Origin: Yponomeuta sedellus
Taxonomy: Eukaryota > Arthropoda > Insecta > Lepidoptera > Yponomeutidae
Length of the DNA: 64,000 nt
NCBI GenBank assembly: GCA_934045075.1
Contig: OW203724.1
Span: 18,901,143-18,965,142, forward strand
Direction of reading: 5' to 3'
The translations under genes were made by a program, and so were the position numbers. The notes below the pieces were generated by a model. It had not been told where the DNA came from. It saw nothing but the letters and a program-made list of their open reading frames with translations, and did no database searches. Every line of letters begins with the position of its first letter. The stretch's first letter is position 1. Shown here in pieces: positions 10,446 through 20,284 of this stretch.

Positions 10446-10800
10446 ATCATAATCATTCTCAACCAACCGCTGCCCACTGCTGGGTGCAGTTTTTTCCCCA
10501 AAAGTAGTTAGTTCCTACTATATTGTATGTCCTAATGCAGGGCACAGGTTTCCTCTCGGAGAGAAAGAGTATGGGCGTAATTACCACGCGTGCCCACCGC
10601 GGATTGGCAATTTCGAGCGCTCAAGTTTTTAAACAGGTTTCCTCACGATTTTTTTCTCAGCTTGCCGTATCCAGCATCGGCCTGCAGTTTTTCGCAGATC
10701 GTCATCGCAGGGCGTCCTACACTACGTTTGCTGAGTCGTCGTCTCCACCCAAGAATACGTTTACTCCATCGGTTGTCGGTTCTGCGCTAGATAAGTACGA
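10446..10800 (-). mobile_element. SINE-E joined to an RTE fragment, reversed
   Basis: Positions 10446-10655 match the reversed SINE-E (GGGCACAGGTTTCCTCTC, CGTGCCCACCGCGGATTGG, GGTTTCCTCACGAT). From about 10657 the sequence becomes RTE 3' coding DNA on the minus strand (CAGCTTGCCGTATCCAGCAT, TTTTTCGCAGATCGTCATC). The two are joined without a gap, so one inserted into or recombined with the other. Confidence 0.55.
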
Positions 10801-11301
10801 TGTTTCTATACAGTTTATTTTGTTGTACCTACATTTTATTAAGAATTTAGAAGCACAGACTCTTCTGACCAAAATCAAGAAAGTGATTCCGAAATAAAGC
10901 TTATAAATGTTTTTTTGTTTTCATGACCTAATAGCGTCTCCATACGATGGCAACTCAAACTAATTGTACTGAAGGAGCTGAGCAATAACAGCAGTACTAT
11001 TATACAATAGCGAACAACAATGGTGGTTATTATGACTATAATACCTACTCTTGTGCCATTGACGCAGCTGTGACGTCACGGAGATTACTCTGCTGCTAGA
11101 TGAAGGGTAATTAATATTGTTAATAATCAGAGACCTTTAGACCTAGACAATAAATAACAATAAATCCGGGACGGTAATTCGTACGAATCTGAATTCAAAT
11201 TACTTGAAGATTGCGTGTTTAAGTTCTCGGGAGGAGAACGAATCGGTGGACAATTAGTGGAGTAGACTTTTTGTAAATAATGAAATAAATATATGTGATA
11301 T
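10801..11301. other. Unassigned DNA
   Basis: No gene or complete element is recognised. A small inverted motif GACGCAGCTGTGACGTCACG near 11060 is the only patch that stands out. Confidence 0.45.
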
Positions 11302-11834
11302 AAGCGCTCGTGGCCCAGTCGAACCGAGTCATCATCATCATCATCAACCCGGTAAACCGCACTGCTAGGTATAGGCCTCTTCATTTCCACGCTAACCAGC
11401 ACGGTCTCGCGCTAGTCTCATCCACTGTTTGCCGGCTACTTTACATAGGTTATCTGACCATCTGGCTGGCCATCTCGAACCGAGTGATTGGAATCAATCA
11501 CTTGAGTTAAGCAACAACAGGCGCGGTCAGGTGCAGATGGGTGGGTGACTGTCCTGTGACTACCGCTATAGTGGCATTTTTCCAAGCGCTTCCATGCTTC
11601 GCACGGAACGTTAAGCCGTTGGTGCCGACTGTCATGTAATGGCAGTCGTTAAGCTATGTCAGAGGTCTTATGGGCGGCTTGATAACTTCTGACAGTTGGG
11701 CCCGCCACTGCCTTACAACCCTCCACCAACCCGGACGTGGCCCCATGGTGGATTATGGCCTCACCTTCCTGCGATGCAGGAAAAGACCCATGCCCCAGCA
11801 GATGGGACATATAAGGGTTGATATTGATATGATA
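11302..11834 (+). mobile_element. SINE-A copy 1 (5S rRNA-headed), interrupted
   Basis: Head to tail on the plus strand: AGCGCTCGTGGCCCAGTCG, then, after a nested insertion, GTGATTGGAATCAATCACTT, GAGTTAAGCAACAACAGGCG and GGATGGGTGACTGTC. These last blocks correspond to the A-box, intermediate element and C-box of a 5S rRNA gene. The body continues to CCCCAGCAGATGGGACATA and ends GGGTTGATATTGATATGAT. A 145-bp foreign piece at 11330-11474 splits the head. Confidence 0.8.
11330..11474 (-). mobile_element. RTE-tail fragment nested in SINE-A
   Basis: The insertion begins with a (CAT)n run, the reverse of an ATG-type tail, followed by a GTAGGCCTCTTCATTTCC-like RTE 3' end motif. It is bounded by perfect 11-bp direct repeats TCGAACCGAGT at 11319-11329 and 11475-11485. 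The tail plus target duplication show target-primed insertion of a 5'-truncated RTE or RTE-tailed SINE. Confidence 0.75.
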
Positions 11835-12292
11835 TATATTATAACGATAAACAAATTTACGGATTTGCGATTTGTGTATACAACACTAGCTGCGCCAGTG
11901 TATGACAAGCTTTAATTTATCACGATAAGTTATTGAAAGATCCACAGACCATTATACCACATGTTGCTCTTCGAATCACGCTAATGCTTAAAATCGTTTT
12001 ATTATCTAAAAGTTTAAAATTATTATTTTTTATTTATCAAATTGATTGCGGTTCAAGATTGTACCCAAAAAAACATTATTTTATGAGATAACTGGAGTAT
12101 TGATAAACGTTCCATACATTAAAAGGCGTTGCTTCAACTTGTGGCGTTATAGTTTGAGTCTGATTTGTATTGCGCGAGATACGGTTTTCAGGTTCTGTCT
12201 CGTTCTAATAACATTGTAAGTAAAATAACATAAATGAAAGTTTAACTATTTATGGTGCTTGGTGCTTGTTATGATTTGTAACAACCACAATA
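11835..12292. other. Unassigned AT-rich DNA
   Basis: Nothing bounded or coding is recognised. The region lies between two SINE-A copies in the same orientation. Confidence 0.5.
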
Positions 12293-12488
12293 AAGTCGTT
12301 AAGCTATGTCAGAGGTCTTATGGGCAGCTTGATAACTTCTGACAGTTAGGCCCACCACTGTCTTACAACCCTCCACCAACGCGGACGTGGCCCCGTGGTG
12401 GATATGGTCTTACCTTTCTGCGATGCAGGAAGAGACCCATGCCCCAGCAGAGGGGGCATAGAAGGGTTGATATCGATATGATATACAT
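12293..12488 (+). mobile_element. SINE-A copy 2, 5'-truncated
   Basis: The copy starts inside the body at GTCGTTAAGCTATGTCAGAG and runs to CATAGAAGGGTTGATATCG, then ATATGATATA. It lacks the 5S-like head. Its end is nearly identical to that of copy 1, about 650 bp upstream. Confidence 0.8.
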
Positions 12489-12747
12489 AACGATAAACAA
12501 GATTTGGTACGATAGATTCCTGTGACTAGCTACCAAAACTAGTTTATAGTTAGACCTTGAGCCGAAACTCCGAACACCGGTATTTTGTTCCGATATTAAT
12601 TTTTATTACGATAAAACGGCTCAGATGAATCACGCACAGCCTTGGCTAATGTCAGGTCATATATTAGCATTTATTATCATATGAATGTGATTAGATCGTT
12701 AATTACGAGTGGATACTTGTGAGAGATTATTACAGAAATACCCGCCG

Positions 12748-12799
12748 GGGTTTCCAGGTGACGGGTAAATACAATTATTTACCCGTCACCTGGAAACCC
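12748..12799. repeat. Perfect 24-bp palindrome
   Basis: Arm 12748-12771 (starting GGGTTTCCAGGTGACGGG) is exactly reverse-complementary to 12776-12799, with a CAAT loop. It sits next to a direct repeat that starts near 12809. It could be the core of a small palindromic element. Confidence 0.8.
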
Positions 12800-12808
12800 T
12801 ATCTCAAT

Positions 12809-12968
12809 AGATAGGGTCGTATTGTACATGTGTACTGTCGCAAACTCTACCACGCTTGTTAAGCTTGTCGGTATAATTCAATACTACAAACTATGGCCTT
12901 TGCATCTAAGCAATGAGATAATGTATATCCAGTAGCACCTTCATTTACACTAGATGGGTGAAGAGACC
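12809..12968 (+). repeat. Direct repeat unit 1 of 2
   Basis: The block GATAGGGTCGTATTGTA, CTACCACGC, TTGTTAAGCTTGTCGGTATA, TTTGCATCT, CCTTCATTTACACTAG recurs in the same order and orientation at 13154-13285. The identity is clear but imperfect. Nothing coding is visible. Confidence 0.65.
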
Positions 12969-13153
12969 ACTTGGATCCTGCAGTGCCTGGGACATTGTTT
13001 TGTTTCTAAAAAAAGAGCTCAAAGCATTACAGGCAACTTTACCATGGACACCACTTCAAAGTTGCAATAAATATGGGGAATAACAAAATCCACATAAACA
13101 TACAAAAACGGGTAAATTCGAAATGGCGAAAAAAACATCAGCCATCAATAATT

Positions 13154-13285
13154 GAGATAGGGTCGTATTGTAGATATGTCATGCCCGCAAGCCCTACCAC
13201 GCCTGTTTAGCTTGTCGGTATAAATCAATACTACAGACTTTGCATCTTTAGTGGCATCTTCATTCACACCAAGATAGGTGAAAGG
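13154..13285 (+). repeat. Direct repeat unit 2 of 2
   Basis: This is the second copy of the block at 12809-12968, with GATAGGGTCGTATTGTA, CCTACCACGC, TTAGCTTGTCGGTATAAATC and TTCATTCACACCAAGATAGG. The units are about 345 bp apart, so a local duplication or two insertions of one family are possible. Confidence 0.65.
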
Positions 13286-13376
13286 AACGAATTAGAATTC
13301 GGAATATTACAACGACTGCACATTATTATCACATACGAAATTCAGACAAGATGCAAGAATACATTATGTCAAGCCC

Positions 13377-13800
13377 TTGTCATATATTTTAACGTCATTG
13401 CCACTTGTTAGCCAAGGACGTAATGTTCTTGTTAGCCCATTACAACGTCGGCTAGCGCTACCAAATAAATTAAAATCGTATTCTTTTGTAATGGCAATGG
13501 AGTGCAAGATAGATGTAAAAAAGATTGAAATAATCCGTAACACACTACTGCGTTCCAAAACCAAAGTTGTCGAAGTAGGAGCTGAAACCGTATGGGCCCA
13601 AATAGGTGGGCAAAAATTGCCACTAACTGGGTTCCACGTTCCACGCGACAAATTCCACAAAATCGTGGCTGACCAAAGCGGAGATCGTGGATGACCTTTC
13701 AAGGCAGGCGGTTGCTACAAATAGGAAGGAAAGGAAGCTAAAGGGCCTCCCCTTTGTCCACCGGGGGGAAACAATTGAGGCTACATAAAATACAATATTT
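13377..13800 (+). other. Unidentified open frame, possible dead coding relic
   Basis: A 105-codon open frame on the plus strand (13377-13694) ends in LPLTGFHVPRDKFHKIVADQ. Overlapping frames on the minus strand are also open, so openness alone proves little. I do not recognise the protein. No splice sites or poly(A) signal support a host gene, and its position among repeats makes a degraded element more likely. Confidence 0.3.
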
Positions 13801-13869
13801 TTAAAAGGCGTTTTATGCAAAAAGTGTACGATTATGCACATTTTTACTGCTTTTTTATGTAACCATGTA

Positions 13870-14110
13870 TATTGCTGTGTGGTGTCGGCCTAGAGATTAG
13901 CACCAACCCCAATTCTTCCCGCGGGTGTAGTAAAAGGCGACTAGGGGACACAAACCGGGGGTGGGCAGCAGCGCCCCTTGCAGTACAATTCCACCAAACT
14001 GCGATCCCCAACCCGCATGCCCAGCGTGGGGATTATGGGCATTACCCCCCAATTATGGCACAACCTTGCGCTATGGCGCTCATTAGGGCTATGTCCAGCC
14101 AGCCATTCCT
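13870..14110 (+). repeat. GC-rich repeat fragment ending in an RTE scrap
   Basis: The segment GAGATTAGCACCAACCCCAA, TTCTTCCCGCGGGTGTAG, AAAAGGCGACTAGGGGAC is much more GC-rich than its surroundings and looks like the 5' region of a LINE. The right end at 14060-14105 (GCGCTATGGCGCTCATTAGG, GCTATGTCCAGC) matches the 3' end of the GAA-type RTE. The class of the first part is uncertain. Confidence 0.45.
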
Positions 14111-14371
14111 TTCAGTAATGCTAAATTGACGAGCGGCATCAATTTTAAGTTTGATTCAAACTTGGAGCAAGCAAGCTAATAGACTTATTAATAATACCTA
14201 GCAAGATGATTTTCCCAAATAGCAAAAAGTGTAGTGAGTGGAAACTAGGAAGTTTGGTGCAGCAAGTTTATAGTTTATCTATAGTATTATTGGCAATAAC
14301 GCCTAATAAGTATGCGAGCTATTGAGTGTTCTTTGCTACCAGTCTTCATTGACCATCAGTTTTATAACAAC

Positions 14372-14602
14372 AATAATAATATTTTTGAACTAAAACTTTC
14401 GTAAGCACAACACATTGTAGACTTTTAGTCCGGATCTACTTAAAAATGAGACTTACAGTGTGAGACGAGCAACCGACGACGCGAGCTCCGTCTCTGCTCA
14501 CCATGATTAAGCTCTGCAAATCGGAGCGAAACCTGGTCGGACTCTTCCGATATAACAACACCCGTAAGTAGATCCAGACTAAAAGTCTACAATAATAATA
14601 TT
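14372..14602. mobile_element. PLE-J copy 1 with 12-bp target duplication and hammerhead-like core
   Basis: The element (14384-14590) is bounded by perfect 12-bp repeats AATAATAATATT (14372-14383 and 14591-14602). It starts with a one-sided tail, TTTGAACTAAAACTTTCG, followed by 28-bp inverted ends (14415-14442 and 14565-14592, one mismatch; GTAGACTTTTAGTCCGG). Inside, at 14502-14538, the order is TGATTA, a GCTC/GAGC stem-loop, then GAAACC, TGG, TC. That order is the layout of a hammerhead ribozyme core. No coding capacity. Confidence 0.75.
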
Positions 14603-14699
14603 AATAACTTTCACACAACACAATCACTTGTGCTGGTCTTAAGTTAATATACTCTGTGCTATGGTACCTAACCTGGCAAGGACATCACAAACATGAAAA

Positions 14700-14775
14700 T
14701 ATACCCTGGAGTCGAACCTACGAACTCCGGTTCAATCGTGTCAATCGTGTTAACCACTAGACCATCAAGGCAGTT
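14700..14775 (-). mobile_element. tRNA-like SINE head, reversed
   Basis: On the minus strand the segment reads GATGGTCTAGTGGTTAACAC (A-box-like) and GTAGGTTCGACTCCAGGGT (B-box) at tRNA-like spacing. The anticodon region is not a good tRNA fold, and the rest of the copy is not recognisable. A decayed SINE is more likely than a tRNA gene. Confidence 0.5.
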
Positions 14776-14984
14776 TTTCGGCATATGTGACCAGCCCGTT
14801 ACTACTAAAACTCATATCTACAATCTTTTAGTGTTTGGTTTGTCAGTTAGCGAATTGTGTTATTTCTGATGTCTTCTATCAAAGAGGACTCGAGCAAAGC
14901 CGTTATAAATACGCTCGCTGCTCAATTTAAATCATCTCATCGTCAAATTTCGTCATACATTCCTAGGTTGCGTCGTCTACAAGT

Positions 14985-15400
14985 GCACCCGGGCGCTCAA
15001 AAAAAAAATTCCTCAAAAAATGTCTGTCTTATCTTAGAGTTCGTCGTTTAGGTATCAACTCTTGTATGTCTCCACTGCTGGGGCACAGATATCTTCCTGC
15101 ATCGCAAGAAGGTAAGGCCATATTCCACAACGGGGCCAAGACCGTGATGGTGGAGGATTGTAAGACAGTGCAGGCCTTACTGTCTGAACTGTCAGAAGTC
15201 AAACCGCCCATAAGGCCTCTGATATGGCTTAACGACTGCAATTACATACAACCAGCCCCAACTGCTTACGTGCCTTGTGAAGCACGGCAGCGCTCGGAAA
15301 AAATGCCACTAGCGGTAGTCGGGACGGTCCTGCACCTGACCTCGCCTGTTGTTAACCAAGTGATTGATTTCAATCACTCGGTTCGACTAGGCCACGAGCG
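14985..15400 (-). mobile_element. SINE-A copy 3 with shared 3' flank
   Basis: Full-length SINE-A on the minus strand at 15052-15400: 3' end at CAACTCTTGTATGTCTCC, 5S-like head at the right edge (CCAAGTGATTGATTTCAATC, GGTTCGACTAGGCCACGAGC). The flank beyond its 3' end (14985-15051: GTGCACCCGGGCGCTCAA, TTCCTCAAAAA, GTTTAGGTATCAACTC) is also present next to copy 12 at 39352-39453. The two copies therefore share ancestry beyond the SINE itself. Confidence 0.8.
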
Positions 15401-15617
15401 GTTCGTTGTTTACAGCAGTTTATATTCTATGACTTTTGAATTTTTTGTTATATTTTTTAGGATTTTCTGCTTCGTACGTGTAGTAGCGCGGTTTGAAAGA
15501 TACCTACTTGACGCAGAAAAATATGCGATATTAAGAATATACCTACATTCCTTTTATGTAGAAAAAACATTTGCTGATTACTGCGACATTGGTAGTGTAT
15601 TTAAGCTAGCAAATTTA

Positions 15618-15860
15618 TGGCGCTTAGGGGCGCTAACTGGCACCACCAATGGAATAAAAATCATACCTTGTTTTATAATACGTTTTTTTTCAAAAAGTAA
15701 ACATGAGAAATCTTAATATTTGTGGTAGGTAACTTTTTTAGAACATACAGCTTTTTTCTTCTTCTTCAGGCTATATTAGTGCACTATATTACACAGCCTT
15801 GAATGTAGTATAAATACCTTGAGACTTTAATCGATTTCCGCTAAAAACGACCGTTTTAGC
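15618..15860. mobile_element. MITE-L, left half only
   Basis: The segment begins GCGCTTAGGGGCGCTAACTG, then CACCAATGGAATAAAAATCA, and ends at the family centre TCGATTTCCGCTAAAAACG. It matches the left arm of the complete copy at 31343-31716; the right arm is missing. A short reversed RTE end (CTTCTTCTTCAGGCTATATT) interrupts it at about 15757-15800. Confidence 0.65.
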
Positions 15861-16624
15861 TTAACACACAAAATAAAATAAGTTAGCAATGACACAACAT
15901 AAATAAATCTAAGAACAAAAGTTGTTGTAAGGCACACGACTCCCTAAAATCCTTGATGACCGCCGATTAAAAGTCCTGTGGTAGAAATTTCTTAAGGGAA
16001 ATACGTAACCACAGATTGAATTAACTGACTCTGAGGAGTGTTTTAGAAGTAGGTATCGTGTTTTTATTCGTAAGGCCAAACGGGTGTTTGACTAATTGCG
16101 AATACTTATTATTAATAACACTATAAATAGCAAATCGGGCTTTAACTAACTAAAGTTTTCATGTCAAAGAGATTCTCGAACAAAACAAATAAAACGAAAC
16201 TTGATGATTGATTCTCAAAATTCGTAACAGATTTCCATACTCTTTTCGTAACAAACAGAACAATCCCTTTGCAGCGAATACCTTATTGTTACGGAATATT
16301 TAATTTGTTTACGTTTGCATCTCAAAGAAGGATGAGATCTTGTTATTTTTATGCAAATAATGTTCAAGGGTATGATGAATTGATGGAAACGCTTCGGAAT
16401 ACTTGATGATGGTGTTTACAGAGGCCCCCTCAATGGTCGGTTTCACATTTGACTCAACGTCATCCGACTGGAAGTTTCCTACATTTCGTAATTTGTTGTG
16501 CGAGCGTTGTATGAATACCAGTCCTACGTTGTCGTGTAGTTAGCGTAATTGTCCAATGCTATCGGCGAATCTGCTGCGATGCTGGATATTAGTATTTCTT
16601 AATGATTCGCGATATTCATACATA
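15861..16624. other. Unassigned DNA
   Basis: No gene or bounded element is seen. Composition is AT-rich with no obvious tandem structure. Confidence 0.5.
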
Positions 16625-16753
16625 GTTATATATTAAACGGGTCCAGTCGCCATTATTTATTAGATAAAACTTAATTACCTTATTTCCCGACGTTTTGGCA
16701 GCGTTACAGTTGCGTGGTCTCGGGTAGACCAGTGTACACGTTTAATATATAAC
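16625..16753. mobile_element. Palindromic element related to PLE-I
   Basis: The outer ends are a perfect 14-bp inverted pair (GTTATATATTAAAC at 16625-16638 and its complement at 16740-16753). Inside, ATTTCCCGACGTTTTGGCAG and GTTACAGTTGCGTGGTCTC, read on the minus strand, line up with the GACCACGATGACTGTAACG and AAACGTC block of PLE-I. No direct repeats are visible at the ends. Confidence 0.5.
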
Positions 16754-16952
16754 ATGGCTTAACGACTGCCAATACATGACAGCCAGCACGAACTTCTTAA
16801 CGTGCCTTGCAAAGCACGGAAGCACTCGGAAAAATGCCACTAACGGTAGTCACGGGACGGTCACCCTTCCTGCACCTGACCTGCATCTGTTGTTGCTTAA
16901 CTCCAGTGATTGATTCCAATCACTCGGTTCGACTAGGCCACAAACGGTCCCA
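16752..16952 (-). mobile_element. SINE-A copy 4, 3' part missing
   Basis: The copy starts inside the body at ACATGGCTTAACGACTGCC and keeps the 5S-like head at the right (GTTGTTGCTTAACTCCAGTG, CACTCGGTTCGACTAGGCC). The 3' third is missing where it abuts the palindromic element at 16625-16753, so a rearrangement or end-joining event is likely. Confidence 0.75.
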
Positions 16953-17040
16953 TGGATATCTAAAGGGTGTTAATGGACTGGTGGACTTGCCGAAAGTTAT
17001 GTGTTCTATTATTTTTGGTACAGGTATTTTTGGCCCCAAA

Positions 17041-17262
17041 TCGGAATGTAGAGTCTGAGAAATCAATGATTTATTCAAGTTCAACGCGACACTTTTTTAC
17101 ATATTGTGCCGCTATGCTGGATATTTACTGTCTGCATTATTACGATTATGTATAGTAGGGTTACTTTTACCCCTGGAATGGTAGAGTCTGAGAAATCAAT
17201 GATTTATTCAAGTTCACGTGGCACTTTTTGACATATTGTGCCGATTATGCATCTGGATATCT
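17041..17262 (+). repeat. Direct duplication, about 136-bp period
   Basis: A block of about 75 bp (TAGAGTCTGAGAAATCAATG, TTTATTCAAGTTCA, CACTTTTT, ACATATTGTGCCG) occurs at 17048-17120 and again at 17183-17255 in direct orientation. The sequence between them is unrelated. Non-coding. Confidence 0.75.
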
Positions 17263-18429
17263 ATCCTAGATGCATATTAGACTGAATATTTATTCTATAG
17301 TATACAAAATTTTTGGTGTGTATTTTTCGGGGACAAAAAGTAACCCATGTACTATTCCAAACTCTAATCTATCTCTCCCCGAATTTTGCCCCGATCCGTT
17401 CAGATGTTGCATGCATGCATAAATACAAACTTCACATTTAGTATATTAGTAAGAAGTAAAATAATATTGTCGAATTTTTAACCTTTTATACGGTCGCTTA
17501 ACATACGCTAGTGCAAGCTGCAGTCATTTGAACGCTCAGACTCACGCGTTCATTGCACGTTAACGGTTACAACGTTTTCATAAACTAAAAAAATCCAATA
17601 TTTAGTGATATTTCCAATACCACCAATTTGGGCCAATTCAAATATAGAAAGCGTTTTTTATGGTTTATATAGTAGGTATATTTACGACTATTTTTACTCG
17701 TATAACAGTATAGGTATAGATTTAGAGCTGGAGTTTTATTCTGATGGGGAAAATGTGTGTTTAACTAGAGTTAATCACTGACGTTTGTGTAACATTGGTA
17801 TTAAAGACTATTAATATAACTATCCCACTACTATAATAGTTTTAATGTAGTAATTCTATGAGCATTGAGTGCGAACTAAATAAGTCATAAAATAAAAACG
17901 TCAAACCAGTGGTTGTAGTCGACAGCAGGTCGTCTTTACCTACCTTTACGTCTTTGATGCAAAGTCATACTTAGCGTAATTGGACAGAGTGCACGTATTT
18001 AAAGGTTGACCATGAGTATCTATGAGTATTGAGTATCTAGTGTTTGATTATCTAGTGTTTGATTGTCAATGTTCATAACAAAAAGTTGACTACCTACAAT
18101 AATTGACTGTATCAGCCAAGTCGCCACTTCAGTCTACCAGGGCAACTGCAACGCTGCCTAAATGTAATTAAGGTAACGATTAGATCCGTTTTATTCATAA
18201 GCATGTGTGAGTACCTACCTACTTTAAATCCTAGTACAACTGTCTTACACTTTTGCTTCAGCAGAATTTAGGGCTCACGACGTCGCTTAGTCAGCGAATT
18301 TTATTGCAAAATGATGTGTTTCTGCGATTCGCCGGAAAAATTGCCTTTGCATCGTCATGTGACCATGACTTGGGAAAATGTGGGAGTGACGTAAGAGTAT
18401 TCCGGCATATTATTCAGGTATACACCTTA
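17263..18429. other. Unassigned DNA
   Basis: No gene is recognised. A local tandem duplication (GAGTATC / TATCTAGTGTTTGATT) lies near 18015-18070. Confidence 0.45.
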
Positions 18430-18535
18430 CGTTGATGAAGTGAAGATAATCTGTCGGGATCGTGGCCAGTGGCAATCCTTGGTCTCTGCCTATCTCTCTG
18501 GGATATAAGCGTGAGATATATATTTTTTAATCCTG
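18430..18535 (+). repeat. Family P fragment
   Basis: The segment has GGATCGTGGCCAGTGGCAAT, TTGGTCTCTGCCTATCTCTC, GGGATATAAGCGTGAG. The same block is at 19.3, 29.9 and 46.8-47.0 kb, and reversed at 20.3 and 54.7 kb. Probably a SINE; no clear polymerase III boxes are seen. Confidence 0.55.
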
Positions 18536-18557
18536 ATTGAAGGGATTGGTCATTTTA

Positions 18558-19002
18558 TTGGAATATTTTCGGGGCTTAATATCGTAGTAATTTATTGCTT
18601 AGATAGAATATTTTCGGGGCTTAATCACGTAGTAATTTATTGCTAATTTACCTCGACGTTTCGACGACATTACAGTCATCGTGGTCACGAGAAGACTGAT
18701 GGCTGTCACCCGTTCGCATCTTCGGCTGATGAGGTTTCAGACTACCCTCAATCAGCTATCACAAAGCACTATTAGGACGAACGATAAGCCATGCGAGTAG
18801 TCATGAGGGTAGTCTGAAACCTCATCAGCCGAAGATGCGAACGGGTGCCAGCCATCCTCAGTCTTCTCGTGACCACGATGAGTGTAACGTCGTCGAAACG
18901 TCGAGGTAAAATAGCAACAAATTACTACGCGATTAAGCCCCGAAAATATTCTAACTATGTGTACAAGTCGCGAAAGTTTGAAATATGTTATAATTTATTG
19001 CT
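18558..19002. mobile_element. PLE-I long copy inserted in an older PLE-I end
   Basis: The element (18600-18990) is flanked by perfect 12-bp repeats TAATTTATTGCT (18588-18599 and 18991-19002). Arms 18606-18750 and 18804-18951 are near-perfect inverted copies of about 146 bp. The right side alone carries the tail ending GCGAAAGTTTGAAATATG. The target, 18558-18599 plus the continuation at 18991, is itself the left end of an older PLE-I copy, so the family has inserted into itself. Non-coding. Confidence 0.8.
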
Positions 19003-20284
19003 ATTTTATTGATTTTTGGAATTTATTGAATTGGTCACAGTTACCAGGTCACCCTAATAGAACACTTTGTGATACTAACAAATCAACAAAATTTACGAAA
19101 CATCGTAATAAAATCAATTATCTCTTCTTAATCCAAGAGCGACCTTAACTGAAGCAAGTTTAAGGAAAAACTAGCCTCAGCTGACATTGGAGAGGCCAAA
19201 GCGATGTTATGTTTATGTTTCAGTTGCGAGTAAAGACGCAATGAATGCAATGGAGTGAACAATACGCGTGTAATTAATTATGTGAGCAAAGCGAGGGATC
19301 GTAGCATATGCTGGTTTCTGCCTGTCTCTCTGGGATTCAGGCGTAAGTTTATGTAATGTTAATTAAGGAATTAGCTATGGAAGAGATTAGAATCCATTAT
19401 TTGGGTAACCACAAGAAGCCTTAGCCATTTTCCTCTTATTTCGCTGGAATTCCGTTTCATTCCCAATGTTTTCATTTTTGTGCTCACCAGTTTGTGCGTT
19501 TAACAGATAAAGAAACGGTAGAGTCAATTTCAATTATTTACTATTTAAAACAGACTTAACGGACATTAAAACTGTAATTTTTTTTACAGTTAATAGAAAT
19601 GGTATTCACAACCGGAATCACATTTACTTCAATTCTCGTTGGTAGAGTTCGACAAGTTTTTGCTCTTATTGGAAGAACTAAGAAGAGTTTTTATGGTGTT
19701 TTGGTGTAAGGAAAGAGTTCAAATGTGGTTTCACCATATATTGCACTTTCTACACGAGCACAGTAAATTTACAGTTTGCGAGAAATTCACCTAGATTCTA
19801 GCCAAAAAATACAGACCGAAAAATGTACGCCTTGCTGTCACAGCGTAAGAGAAGAACGACTGACCGAGTCACAAAGTGAATGATACAAATTGAACGAATG
19901 AGTAGCCAAGCAATGAAAATGCTTGGTGAACACTCTCCCGCTGTATCTACATGTCGGCACGAGTTGAAAAGTTATTGAGTTAAAAATATGTAGTGTTCAC
20001 GAAAGTTTTAGTTCGAGAACAGTGTATGTAAAATTCGGCAAACATTTAAATCCACAGGCACCCTATTCGACAGCGAGGCGTCGCATGGCGTCGCTCTTAT
20101 ATACGCCCGTGAATTATATTATAATAAAACTACTAAGATACGGTACCTGATACCCTAAATTAAAACAGGTTATTGGAATAACGGAAATCTTGAATAGTAT
20201 TTCCTTCGTGTCGATAAATAAAATAGTTTTCAGCAGCAAACGTTCTAAAGACTCAATTTTGTAAAAACATTTACGTTACCTAAC
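19003..20284. other. Mostly unassigned DNA with one family P fragment
   Basis: A family P piece is visible at about 19290-19360 (GGTTTCTGCCTGTCTCTCTG, GGATTCAGGCGTAAG). The rest has no recognised gene or bounded element. Confidence 0.45.

Noticed and set aside
15066..15716. 216-codon plus-strand frame
   Set aside because: It is antisense to SINE-A copy 3 and runs into MITE-L; no protein family is recognised.
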